In this document: piece after piece, positions 9,201-16,474 of the stretch | Layout of the letters: each line of letters opens with the position of its first letter | How positions within the stretch are numbered: the first letter of the stretch is position 1 | Virus record (IMG/VR): IMGVR_UViG_3300028653_000055 | Coordinates: 1-24,241 of that record | Direction: 5' to 3' (one strand) | Source of the DNA: a virus | DNA length: 24,241 bases | Translations under genes and position numbers: made by a program | The notes under the pieces: generated by a model | Database searches by the model: none | What the model was told of the DNA's origin: nothing | Seen by the model: only the letters and a program-made list of their open reading frames with translations

Positions 9201-9654
9201 TTAATGGAAAATTATAGGCTCCCGATACAACCCCGCCTAATCCCCTTAATATTTTCTCGGGTACATTATTTACCTCATCTACGTCTTTAACAGTTTGACC
9301 ACCTTGGCGCCATAATTCTTTACTTGCATTTATAATTCCTGGCATGAAGCCGGGCCGGTCAGGGGGTGGGGGCGCTGAAGCTGGAGCAACAGGGGCTGCC
9401 GTTTGTTGAGCAGGACCATTATAAGGAGCATACCCATTATTTTGCGCGTCATAAAGTTGTCCTGAAGGCAAAGGAGCCCGCTCAGGTAAAGGAGCCTCCT
9501 CAGGACCTTTAGGCGCTGGATTTTGAGCCACCAAACTATTGTATTGCGGATATTTCTGCAACATCCGAGTGGCTAAATCCAGATTATCCATCCCGGAATA
9601 TACGGGATGTTTTTCTTTAATTTGAGCCGCAAATTCATTAATTGTTATAGACAT
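6208..9654 (-). CDS. Large putative ejection protein with C-terminal ADP-ribosyltransferase-like domain
   Basis: The first 42 residues (INEFAAQIKEKHPVYSGM, LATRMLQKYPQY) match a module common at the N-terminus of phage internal virion proteins. Small-residue hydrophobic segments at 213-232, 536-570 and 1105-1131 could interact with membranes. A Gly-rich linker spans 598-654. Residues about 807-1098 resemble the ART domain of polyvalent proteins: FKTFFGDWE, ASKVVHENGQPKIV, FWTDNPEVSDGYA, AYLNIRNP, YDGFGFEDHE and ENQIKSAIANNGSFNP follow the family order. The usual YHGT box is absent (TNGR instead), so activity is uncertain. I infer a protein packaged in the capsid and ejected with the DNA, in the way T4 Alt is. 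The start follows the previous stop by 2 nt (TAAATATG). The gene is AT-rich compared with most of the window. Confidence 0.8.
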   Translation of the reverse strand: MSITINEFAAQIKEKHPVYSGMDNLDLATRMLQKYPQYNSLVAQNPAPKGPEEAPLPERAPLPSGQLYDAQNNGYAPYNGPAQQTAAPVAPASAPPPPDRPGFMPGIINASKELWRQGGQTVKDVDEVNNVPEKILRGLGGVVSGAYNFPLNVLSSIPTYGPKEENKQFGIPKYGHLEEDTQPPNDLPGRTLGNITQPISDIWNKIPERAQKDIVAGGNVALAALPLASAELKGSTSTLDVLGKGIKNGIKNTIDDIKGPLPSGIFDKTGKIQSVQPPPVTAQDFSQAVRQGVDRGIRPSNIGSTANQREAYYGKTENAVQTIAGNKNNLNLLDYNGNPIDKIKSTDAQGNPIEVSRPIKTNVEFSQAISQTKPEIYKQFHDMATQAGDEGVAVNTQPALDKLAEYEKGKNYKMNPPEVREYATKQKAAIAELNGEPPEVVEARIADLNNSLPAYYSGKGIKNLGQARVDASIASILREQLDKSIESVQGPGYQDLKNQYGALSHIEKDINKQAVRSLQKSSPGLFSGLTDVYTGSELAMGAVGALMGHPGAILSLAKGASGLGIKTVIKELNRPDRYIEKMFDKAWKYSPEKEGIGPEPGPTGGAQGGAGAGPTGGTQGGTGPNTNPGAGPTGGAGGGPQPNAGGPGTAGPGFATKGQAKYAPDGQAIPPEKINPSLKQKMEDEKKISELKQKVQGAPPPGIPPMLPVDPVEGAKIVKNFTAAKAEYTGGTPGVLGKTDPYHSITIKSGPAAGYTIEARNSQELNSRYQAKLKDIQNLKAQKNQPSGAIGGGKSIGSEAQVAQQKTPQFKTFFGDWEKSPETASKVVHENGQPKIVTNGRTMPDVPKSGEFPKAERGRILGHSFWTDNPEVSDGYAVYGAPLRDLQYHKPSFQSNVTPAYLNIRNPITEKTSLSDMFKGDINNLTNALTDKEGLAQRAKDYQKSIDYFYKKKHPTYDQERLDKIPTGQKEEDLRFRGLAIKTLKQQEKDIRDIVYDMKTYPKSKDDWGTINKVLQTHGFASGPDFAGSSLPEHLRPLMGLMEKSPGLERYIKKNYDGFGFEDHEVHNTMGVKSHTYIPFSENQIKSAIANNGSFNPGIKSILRSAPAMAAATGGTALAVGKGVSTLGKMINNKRQNDTRPPLDSFWR

Positions 9655-10800
9655 ATTTACCTAAAAAGACCTAGAGGGTCGTTTGGATCTACGGTTGCGC
9701 CCGCAGCTGTTCCCGCAGGCTTTTTCTTGGCGGGACTTCCGGGAGTTGCCCCTTGCTGATTTTGATAAATTCCAGATAAGGTACGGTCATCTAAAGGCAA
9801 GCCAAGTTTTTCATACTCGTTTTTTAAGAAATCCGCATAACTATTTCCAGCAGCAGTTGCAATTATTTTAGCTTTATTGGGATCTACCCCCAAAGCCGTA
9901 AATTTTTTTGAGAAATTTGAAAAATACCCGTTTCTGTTTTGCTCGGATTGTAGTCCTACCGCATCAATTTGATTTGCAACTATTTTTAAAGCTGCCTGCG
10001 TAGTAGCATTTTGAGGAACTCCACTAAAATATGTTAAAATTTTATTAACATCTCCCTTTAGAGTTGCTTGCTGTAAATCTTTCCTTTGAGCTTCAGACCC
10101 CCCTTGCCCTCCTCCCGTTACTGAGAGAAGATTAGAAAGAGATGTTGCCAATTCTGCAGATCCAGTAGAAGGAACATTATACATACCTGTTTGAGGATCA
10201 AAATATCTATCTAAAGCCGCTCGAGTATCAATTGCAGCATCTACCTTTTTTGTAGCTATTCCTATGGTTCCACGCCCACCTAATTCTGTTTTAACGGCTT
10301 CGGAAAGTTGTTTTTCATAATCGTTCATTTTTCCGCCCAGTTGTGCAAGCATTCTACGCTCCCGAATCTGGGCCGTGGTCTGTCTATCTTTTTCTTGCTG
10401 AGCTTTTAATGCTTCGTTGGCTTTATCTGCCCGTTCTTTTTCTATTTCTGCTCTTTCCTTCGTTAATTCTTCCGGTTTTTTTATATCGTGCAACTCAAAA
10501 TCTTTCTGATCAATTCCTGCTTGAGAAAACTGATTTTTCATTTCTTGTTGATGGGATATCGCCGTGCTATGCAGATAATCCTGCAATGTGCTCAATTTTT
10601 GAGAGTCAATAGGGGCATTTGGATTGTTGGGATCAAATCCTCCGATTTGTTGCATTGCGGCCAAGGTTTCAGGAGGCATACCGTAAGATCCTGCTAAGGA
10701 TTTAAAGGCCTGAAACTTTACTCCGGCATTATTTACATCTGTAGTAGACGGATCAAAAAAGGTTGCTAAAGTATTATTTAAAGCCAATTTACGTTGGGCA
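6300..10800. other. AT-rich compositional island in the ejection module
   Basis: Hand counts on 60-nt lines give low G+C inside: 20 at 6841-6900, 18 at 8641-8700, 21 at 10201-10260 and 21 at 10741-10800. Just outside they are high: 34 at 6301-6360, 35 at 5221-5280, 36 at 10801-10860 and 40 at 10921-10980. The right boundary is sharp and lies inside the upstream gene near its codon 127. The left boundary lies near the end of the ART-like gene. This pattern fits mosaic recombination. Boundaries are approximate. Confidence 0.6.
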
Positions 10801-11180
10801 TCACCCACCAGTTGTTGCTTCTCAACCGCGGCTTGGCCGCGCAACAAAGAACCTGCACCCATGTTTTCACGATAAGCCCGCATTGCACCCGCATTCTCTA
10901 TAGTATTCATGGCATCAGGATTGACTCCCGCAAGCGACGTGCGGCCCTGCGGTGTCAAATCGCCCTGCTCGTCCATGGCCCCGGGCTGACTCAATATGCC
11001 CTTTGTAGCCACGGCCTGCCGGCGTTGGTCCATAAGGTTGGCAAGATTAAGCGTCGTTTGCATCTGCTCGCCATACGTTGGCGCGGCCGAGGCCTTGGCA
11101 GATATAGCCATCTGCCCTAACGTGGTACCGCCATTATTGGCCAAGTCCGACATCTGAGGAAAACCAATTACTTCTGCCAT
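9657..11180 (-). CDS. Helical internal virion / ejection protein (putative)
   Basis: This soluble protein has no recognised enzymatic motif. It is mostly helical: residues 35-60 and 100-140 are Gln/Ala/Leu-rich, and 235-300 is a highly charged probable coiled coil (KERAEIEKERADKANEAL). Residues 380-470 are helical, followed by a low-complexity tail (SPAKKKPAGTAAGATV) ending DPNDPLGLFR. Its position, between a glycine-zipper DNA-transfer protein and the large ART-domain protein, matches the ejection-protein cluster of P22-like phages (gp7, gp20, gp16). I therefore infer a capsid-internal protein ejected with the DNA. AAAGGAT lies upstream of the ATG. Roughly the first 127 codons are G+C-rich like the upstream genes and the rest is AT-rich, so the gene may be a recombinant. 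Confidence 0.72.
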   Translation of the reverse strand: MAEVIGFPQMSDLANNGGTTLGQMAISAKASAAPTYGEQMQTTLNLANLMDQRRQAVATKGILSQPGAMDEQGDLTPQGRTSLAGVNPDAMNTIENAGAMRAYRENMGAGSLLRGQAAVEKQQLVGDAQRKLALNNTLATFFDPSTTDVNNAGVKFQAFKSLAGSYGMPPETLAAMQQIGGFDPNNPNAPIDSQKLSTLQDYLHSTAISHQQEMKNQFSQAGIDQKDFELHDIKKPEELTKERAEIEKERADKANEALKAQQEKDRQTTAQIRERRMLAQLGGKMNDYEKQLSEAVKTELGGRGTIGIATKKVDAAIDTRAALDRYFDPQTGMYNVPSTGSAELATSLSNLLSVTGGGQGGSEAQRKDLQQATLKGDVNKILTYFSGVPQNATTQAALKIVANQIDAVGLQSEQNRNGYFSNFSKKFTALGVDPNKAKIIATAAGNSYADFLKNEYEKLGLPLDDRTLSGIYQNQQGATPGSPAKKKPAGTAAGATVDPNDPLGLFR

Positions 11181-11195
11181 AATTCTATCCTTTAA

Positions 11196-12509
11196 TTAAT
11201 ACCCAAAATTATTATTCCACGAAGACCCGTACGGATTTAGAGTTTGATAATTACTGTAATTCACACCCGCTGCAGGATTTAGATTCCCCAAGGTCTGCGG
11301 GGGTTGCACAGCGTTACCGTTTGCATCATATCCCGTTGGCTGATTACTTGATATCCAAGCAGGATTGTAGCTTGTATTAATAGGTCCTTGTAACCCTCCC
11401 TGACCCGCATTATTGTTGTAGTACGGGCTATAAGTGTTCGTCGGGCCATTCAATTGTCCTTCCGTGTTCTGAGGAACGTAGGGACCATATAACTGCGGGT
11501 TAGTGTATTGAGGAGGCCCTTGATTACCCATGTCAGGTTGATAATTATACTGATTCGCGGGCGCGTTCAAGTCTGGAATTTGAGGGTTGTTAGGTTTACT
11601 AGCCAAATCATAAAGCTGCCCGAGACTCGTTAGTCCACTCTGCACATTGGCACCAACCTGGTTAATGCCCTGGGCCTGGGCCTGGCCCGTGCCCATATAG
11701 GAATTTGCAAGACCCGCCCCCAGACTTGTATTAATGTTGCTGATCGCATTAGCCGACGGCTGGGCATAACTGGCTATCTGCTCCTGCATTCCATAGGCCT
11801 GTTTTTGCTGGTTGAGTTGGTCCTCAAAAGTCTGTTGCGCATTCTCCATGCCAATCTTCTGCTGGCCGGCATATTGGTTATACGCCTGGTTCTGAACTTC
11901 CTGACCCATGCCCTGCTGTTTCATGTAATTGCTGAACATGTTCTGATAGTCCTGGGCCGCGAGCCCAGTCCCATACTGCTGCATAGCCTTCATCGTGGCG
12001 CCGGAAAGAGCCCCGCCCCCGGCCGCGGCCGAGTTCTGAATACTATTCAGGCCTTGCTGAAGTTGAAATTGATATCCGGGAGACTGTTGCATATTAAAGT
12101 TCTGCAACTGATACTGGGACGGCAATCCGCCATTGGCGCCTTGATTAAAGCCCGCACCAAGGTTCGAGCCCGGCATGTTTAACCCGTTCTGGGCCCCTTG
12201 GGCACTATAGGCATAAGGATTAGTGTTATATTTTCCCGAGGCTACGTTGCTCGCCAGCGTGTTCATGCCCTGGGAGCCTATCCCGTAAATCTGCTGTTGC
12301 GGAGCAAGAGCCTGCGTGGCCTGGGTCTGTAGAGCATTTCGGGCATTGCTCTGGGCTTTCTGCATATCTTGCGAGGCCGCATTACCTGTTAGACCACCAA
12401 CAATGGCCCCACCCACAGCCCCGATCGCAGTTCCCCATCCTGGGAGGATAGATGTTCCTAAGGCAGCTCCACTCGCCGCCCCGCTTAACGCTCCACTTCC
12501 TGATGCCAT
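11196..12509 (-). CDS. Glycine-zipper DNA-transfer (ejection) protein
   Basis: Residues 4-42 form a Gly/Ala zipper with a hydrophobic core (ILPGWGTAIGAVGGAIVGGL), typical of phage proteins that enter or span host membranes during DNA delivery. Residues about 141-200 (SPGYQFQLQQGLNSIQNSAA, GGGALSGATMKAMQQYG, YQNMFSNYM) match a segment widely shared among short-tailed phage DNA-transfer proteins. The remainder is Gln/Asn/Tyr/Pro-rich and low in charge, so it is probably flexible. The gene follows the gp10-like hub and opens the ejection cluster, which suggests the role of P22 gp7 or gp20. A clear AAAGGAA lies upstream of the ATG. Homology to a particular P22 protein cannot be settled by eye. 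Confidence 0.8.
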   Translation of the reverse strand: MASGSGALSGAASGAALGTSILPGWGTAIGAVGGAIVGGLTGNAASQDMQKAQSNARNALQTQATQALAPQQQIYGIGSQGMNTLASNVASGKYNTNPYAYSAQGAQNGLNMPGSNLGAGFNQGANGGLPSQYQLQNFNMQQSPGYQFQLQQGLNSIQNSAAAGGGALSGATMKAMQQYGTGLAAQDYQNMFSNYMKQQGMGQEVQNQAYNQYAGQQKIGMENAQQTFEDQLNQQKQAYGMQEQIASYAQPSANAISNINTSLGAGLANSYMGTGQAQAQGINQVGANVQSGLTSLGQLYDLASKPNNPQIPDLNAPANQYNYQPDMGNQGPPQYTNPQLYGPYVPQNTEGQLNGPTNTYSPYYNNNAGQGGLQGPINTSYNPAWISSNQPTGYDANGNAVQPPQTLGNLNPAAGVNYSNYQTLNPYGSSWNNNFGY

Positions 12510-12523
12510 AATATATTCCTTTG

Positions 12524-14158
12524 TTATTTTTCAGCCGTGATATCGGCTACCGCCGATATAAGTACCACTTTATTAGGGTCTGAAACAGTTATTCGAAAGA
12601 CCCGGTCCCGGGAATTGCCCAGCCGGGTGAATTTTAAACGCTCCCTATAAGCTCCAGCTTTTCCCATCTTTTTCCATATCTCATTCTTAAAAGTAAACCC
12701 ACCATCATCACTGTAAGATAGCATGGCCTGCGGATCATAGGATTGGTCAGTGGGAGACACAGGATGGGGATTGCCAACACCTCGCTCGAAGTCCACTTCC
12801 ACCATATTAAAGAAAAGCCTTTTCCTGTCCTGATGGACGTGCGACCCCGTCCGGACTCTTCTTACTATTTCTCCATTGTCCAAGTAATAACTATCATCGA
12901 GAATATATACGTTACCGTTTCTATAGTCCCCACAGTAAACTTTATCAAGAAAGAAAACATAAGAATTCGCATAGTGCCTGTCCATGACCCCGGTGTTCTG
13001 GTTCCATGCACCTCGCTCGTGCCACATCCCTATTTGGTTCGATACGGCTAAGTTTGCATCGTATACCAATGTTCTATTTCCGTTGATAAATGATAAAATA
13101 TAAAACTGATGCCCGGACTGTGTGTATGTGTAACCTATAGCGTCTTTTATGTCCGGCAGCCCCTCGGTAATGAAATCTATAGAAGTTGTGGAACATTTTA
13201 TCGGTGAATAATTTTGAGTCATCCATACTTGCCCGTGGCCCTGGGTCGAGCTCCCCAGCCAAAAAAGATATTGACCATTTGATACTACACTGTTGGGAGC
13301 AATGGTCCCATTCGAGGTCACCCCTCCGTGTATCAAGGAGAAGGCCCCGGCCGTGGGTATTGCTGAACTGCTGTAACTGATAGAGCTACTCCCTGAATCT
13401 TTCCATACTTCGATGGACTGAGTCCCTATGATCCATAAATCACCGTTCAGCGAAGCTAAAGCGGAGATGTTGTCGGGGAGCGTTTCAGCGGAAGAATAGT
13501 TCAGAGGGTCCCAATGAAAACCATCATACAGGTTGCTCCAGTAAAACCTCTGGCTATTAAGCTCGTTAACTATAAACTTTCCCCCAAGAAAGCAGACATG
13601 CGTGCATTGGGGAAAGTACCCATACTGGGGCTCTGTATATCCGGTCATTATCGTGGGAAAATATCCACCCGTGATCTTGGCCAGTGTATTAGTTGTCAGA
13701 TTGAACATGTATCCGTTAAAGCCATCGACAAACATCATCCCAAGGCCCTGGTACTCCCCCGTGGGGTTGCCATTGGCATCTAAAATGGGCTGGTCGACGC
13801 CTATCCCATTGTCCGCAAAATTGACCCGGGTATTTCCGCTGTCTTCGATTGTTCCCCATTCCGTTACTTTCCCGTACTGGCTCACCTCGTAGAGTTTGTT
13901 CCCCGCCACGTAGAACATGCGGTTGTTGCTCGTGACAAAGGAACCCCGAACCGCCTTATTATTAGGCAAAGTGCAAAAAAGACGAAGACCGGGCGTGGAG
14001 TACAGGACCAATTCCGCCTTCTGCCGATCAGGGAACTGGTGGCTAGGCCAGTCCACAACTGTCCTGGCCAGTTCCGGATAGAAGTTTATGCACTCTTGGG
14101 CATTCACCGCACGAGAGCGACTTTCATACATTGGTCCGCAAAAGCCTATATCTGGCAC
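12524..14158 (-). CDS. P22 gp10-like tail hub / packaged DNA stabilisation protein
   Basis: This is the tail-hub protein that closes the portal-gp4 channel after packaging and carries the tailspikes. The N-terminus (IGFCGPMYESRSRAVNAQEC, INFYPE) and the segment DWPSHQFPDRQKAELVLYST with PGLRLF fit the Phage_stabilise family. The following beta-propeller-like repeats (GNKLYEVSQYGKVTEWGTI, VNFADNG, FYWSNLYDGFHWDPLNYSSA, LWIIGTQSIEVWKDSG) also fit. The length (544) is somewhat above P22 gp10 (about 470). The start codon is GTG. It is supported by AGGGG five bases upstream and by the family-like N-terminus. The ribosome binding site and start lie inside the last codons of the homing endonuclease gene. 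The neighbour order gp4-(endonuclease)-gp10-ejection proteins supports the call. Confidence 0.88.
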   Translation of the reverse strand: MPDIGFCGPMYESRSRAVNAQECINFYPELARTVVDWPSHQFPDRQKAELVLYSTPGLRLFCTLPNNKAVRGSFVTSNNRMFYVAGNKLYEVSQYGKVTEWGTIEDSGNTRVNFADNGIGVDQPILDANGNPTGEYQGLGMMFVDGFNGYMFNLTTNTLAKITGGYFPTIMTGYTEPQYGYFPQCTHVCFLGGKFIVNELNSQRFYWSNLYDGFHWDPLNYSSAETLPDNISALASLNGDLWIIGTQSIEVWKDSGSSSISYSSSAIPTAGAFSLIHGGVTSNGTIAPNSVVSNGQYLFWLGSSTQGHGQVWMTQNYSPIKCSTTSIDFITEGLPDIKDAIGYTYTQSGHQFYILSFINGNRTLVYDANLAVSNQIGMWHERGAWNQNTGVMDRHYANSYVFFLDKVYCGDYRNGNVYILDDSYYLDNGEIVRRVRTGSHVHQDRKRLFFNMVEVDFERGVGNPHPVSPTDQSYDPQAMLSYSDDGGFTFKNEIWKKMGKAGAYRERLKFTRLGNSRDRVFRITVSDPNKVVLISAVADITAEK

Positions 14159-14769
14159 AATAACCCCTGTTTTTTTAATAACCTGTACCGAGCCTGCGTA
14201 GCCACTATTTTTTGTGTGGTTTCTATTCTACGGGGCACTTTATTACGTATTCTTGATTCAATTTTTTTAGCTATATGCTCTGGGCTTTGTTTTTTTCCTA
14301 TCCAATGTGATTTTGTAGCACCAGAAGCAAATTTTTCTTTTTTTGTCTTACTAATTTTCTCCTTTACCCAGTCCGGTCTCTTTACACCTTTTAAAGGATT
14401 CCAACCTGTGGAATATCTTTTTCTTTTACCAGCACTAATTTTTTTGCAGGTTTCGATAGCCAACTTGTGTTCTGGCCATAAGGTTAATTCAAGATTATAA
14501 AGGGTTACTCCTGCATCTTTAAGTTCCGCTATCCAATATTGTTCTCTTTCAATAAGTTTTTCTACAGGTGTCTTCTCAATAATCATTTTTTCAAAACTTA
14601 TCTCACCGTGCTTTTTGAAAGAGCGTTGCAAATGAATATTTCGGTGAGTACCATTTCTCAACCCTTCAAAATGCTCTCGCATCCTTCTAAAATAATCATT
14701 AGTACTCCCAACATAAATTCCACCGGTTTTTTTATTTCGTATTTCGTATACGCACGGAATTTCGGTCAT
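14146..14769 (-). CDS. GIY-YIG homing endonuclease with NUMOD3-like DNA-binding repeats
   Basis: This free-standing 207-residue GIY-YIG endonuclease would cut DNA lacking its own gene and promote its spread. Residues 6-33 carry CVYEIRNKK, then IYVGSTNDYFRRMREH, matching the I-TevI YVGS-KRW-H region. Arg29 is the likely catalytic arginine and Glu76 (REQYWI) the likely metal-binding glutamate. GWNPLKGVKRPDWVKEKIS and WIGKKQSPEHIAKKIES look like NUMOD3 repeats. The frame opens further upstream, but the ATG at 14769 directly precedes the domain and follows the gp4 stop by one base (TGAAATG). The gene is AT-rich: 20 of 60 G+C at 14281-14340 versus 33 of 60 at 14881-14940 in gp4. Both flanking genes look complete, so I infer an intergenic insertion and not an intron. 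Confidence 0.88.
   Translation of the reverse strand: MTEIPCVYEIRNKKTGGIYVGSTNDYFRRMREHFEGLRNGTHRNIHLQRSFKKHGEISFEKMIIEKTPVEKLIEREQYWIAELKDAGVTLYNLELTLWPEHKLAIETCKKISAGKRKRYSTGWNPLKGVKRPDWVKEKISKTKKEKFASGATKSHWIGKKQSPEHIAKKIESRIRNKVPRRIETTQKIVATQARYRLLKKQGLLCQI
14159..14168 (-). promoter_or_regulatory. Ribosome binding site deciding the GTG start of the gp10-like gene
   Basis: On the minus strand AGGGG is followed by TTATT and then GTG. The site overlaps the final codons of the endonuclease gene, so translation of the hub gene is probably influenced by ribosomes finishing that gene. No ATG lies at a comparable position. Confidence 0.65.
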
Positions 14770-14770
14770 T

Positions 14771-15853
14771 TCACCATACCCTATCACTGTATATGTTATA
14801 CCACGGGTTGCCCCGTGTGAGCAAGGCCGAGTCCGTGGCCATGATATCCGGCTGATAATTCGAGTCCCGCAAAGCACTTAAGGCTTTTGTGGCCATGCCC
14901 TCGATACCTGGGACGTCTTTCCCAAATTCCGGAGCCATCTTAACGGCCAAGGAAAGACTTAAGGCATCCTTGTATCCCGGAGGCAGACAGACCACGTCCT
15001 GGAGGGACGTGAATTTGGTGAACTGGTGCCACTGAGAGATGTTGATTTTATAGGCTTTAGTGGGATTGGGCCATATGTTAAGGGTTCCGTTCGGCCACGA
15101 ATGTTCATAGTAAAAGAACCGCGGATAGGAACTCGTCACGGCCTTCTGAAAGATCTGATTCCACCGCGCCGATGTCACGGACTCCAGATCCCAGTCATTG
15201 TTATACCCCGGACTCGTATCCCGGATGAAGCAAGAGGTTATCTTGATAGGAGTTAGAGTCACAAAATCGCAGACCAAGGGGTCCGGGCCTATGATATAGG
15301 TCTGTTTATTGGCAACAGTTGGAAATAATTGATTTTCAATGTAGTAGCAAAAGGTCTTATTCACCGTCCACTCTTCAAGCATCCAGTTTAGGACCTGCAG
15401 GAAATCGGTTGCCTGCTGAGCTTCGGGAGTTTCCGTAGCTCCTATAACTTGTATTAGACGCATTGCTCTTTTTATGATATCTATCACATATGTTTTCGGT
15501 ACAAGCGTTCCATCATTACAGGTTTCAGGGATTACAATCTCAACGGTAGCTGTTCCAACCAAGCCCGTGGTCACTTCCGTGGCAGTTACGATGTAATTGC
15601 CCTGGACATCAACTTGGGCTGTGAATAGTCCTGTGGTGCTTATCGTTCCACCGCCATTTACTGACCAGGTGTATTGATACAAAGTTTGATCGGGCATAGG
15701 ATTCCCGAGCTGGTCCAGGACCGTGGCCGTGTATTGCTGAGTGGAGCCGTTGGCGACCTCCGCATTTTGCGGAGTAACCTCCACGGATGTAGCCACTAAA
15801 CTGACGTCTTTGTAAATACTTTTACCGTATGTACTATTTCGACCGTAAGGCAT
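14771..15853 (-). CDS. Ig-like domain fused to P22 gp4-like head-tail adaptor
   Basis: Residues about 22-108 form a bacterial Ig-like (BIG2-type) domain: SVEVTPQNAEVANGSTQQYT, a Gly-rich turn (SVNGGGTISTTGLF), and YIVTATEVTTGLVGTATVE. Residues about 118-355 match the gp4-like adaptor family of short-tailed phages: RAMRLIQVIGATETPEAQQA, LNWMLEEW, YPRFFYYEHSWPNGTLNIW, LPPGYKDALSLSLAVKMAPE. In P22, gp4 binds the portal after packaging and begins the tail; there it is 166 residues and has no Ig domain. An N-terminal Ig domain would probably project from the neck. AAAGGA lies upstream of the ATG. The glycosyltransferase gene precedes it and the endonuclease gene starts 1 nt after its stop. Confidence 0.85.
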   Translation of the reverse strand: MPYGRNSTYGKSIYKDVSLVATSVEVTPQNAEVANGSTQQYTATVLDQLGNPMPDQTLYQYTWSVNGGGTISTTGLFTAQVDVQGNYIVTATEVTTGLVGTATVEIVIPETCNDGTLVPKTYVIDIIKRAMRLIQVIGATETPEAQQATDFLQVLNWMLEEWTVNKTFCYYIENQLFPTVANKQTYIIGPDPLVCDFVTLTPIKITSCFIRDTSPGYNNDWDLESVTSARWNQIFQKAVTSSYPRFFYYEHSWPNGTLNIWPNPTKAYKINISQWHQFTKFTSLQDVVCLPPGYKDALSLSLAVKMAPEFGKDVPGIEGMATKALSALRDSNYQPDIMATDSALLTRGNPWYNIYSDRVW

Positions 15854-15868
15854 GATTTTTTTTTTCCT

Positions 15869-16474
15869 TTATCCGTGTTCCGCACGATTGCATAAGTCAA
15901 TAAACACCTTAAACCCGGCCTTTACGGCATCTTGACAAAAAGACACGTCTTCCGTACACACGTCGGCCTGGTCCCCTACACGGAGTATGTTATTTCTCCA
16001 CCAGGGGTATTCCATGGTCTCGAAAACTTTCTTCTTAATCAATAAGCATCCGGCGCCGACCCATAAAGCCTCTTTCAAGCCTTTGTCGGAAACTGTAAAC
16101 CAATCTTCACGACAATACCGGGCCCCGACCGGGGCTCCAACTATATAGTTATCCGATTCCCGGGTTGGATATGCACCTCCGATGATATCCTTGTCTGCCT
16201 CGATCAATCGTTCGACTAATTCAGGCGAGAAAGAATTATCATCATCCATTGATAAAAAGTAATCGTAAGGCAATGTCTGTTTGAGGGGGGCTATGGAATT
16301 GCGAGGCTCGGCCTGGGAGGCAATGTTTCTCCCACGGACACAATGAGTGCCCGATATGATAAAAATCTGAAAGTCTATCTTGCTTTTATCATATGTTTTT
16401 AAAGCATCGATAGTCTTTTGGGTCTTTATCGGTATAGGATTTCTAACCGAAGGTATTCCTACTCTGACAACCAT
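15869..16474 (-). CDS. GT2-like glycosyltransferase
   Basis: This looks like a small cytosolic GT-A fold glycosyltransferase. Residues 2-12 (VVRVGIPSVRN) are the usual first strand. CVRGRNIAS (45-53) matches the RN-containing helix of this group. DYFLSMDDDNSFSPE (71-85) contains the DxD-type metal and nucleotide-sugar site (Asp77-Asp79). WVGAGCLLIKKKVFE (138-152), TEDVSFCQDAVKAGFKVFID (174-193) and His200 form the typical acceptor side. At 201 residues it is compact but seems complete. It lies among structural genes, with AAGAGG upstream of its ATG. It could modify virion fibres, such as the Thr-rich collagen fibre or the neighbouring repeat fibre, or alter host surface glycans. Donor and acceptor are unknown. 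Confidence 0.78.
   Translation of the reverse strand: MVVRVGIPSVRNPIPIKTQKTIDALKTYDKSKIDFQIFIISGTHCVRGRNIASQAEPRNSIAPLKQTLPYDYFLSMDDDNSFSPELVERLIEADKDIIGGAYPTRESDNYIVGAPVGARYCREDWFTVSDKGLKEALWVGAGCLLIKKKVFETMEYPWWRNNILRVGDQADVCTEDVSFCQDAVKAGFKVFIDLCNRAEHG

Noticed and set aside
8741-9217. 158-codon plus-strand ORF
   Set aside because: It is antisense to the large ejection protein, has no family signature, and all other plus-strand frames in the window look like shadows too.
14146-14769. Group I intron hosting the endonuclease
   Set aside because: Both flanking proteins appear complete with their own start and stop, and no room remains outside the endonuclease frame for an intron core.
14770-14877. 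Upstream extension of the endonuclease frame to an ATG at 14877
   Set aside because: The extra 36 residues overlap the conserved end of the gp4-like gene, look non-coding, and the ATG at 14769 directly precedes the GIY-YIG domain.
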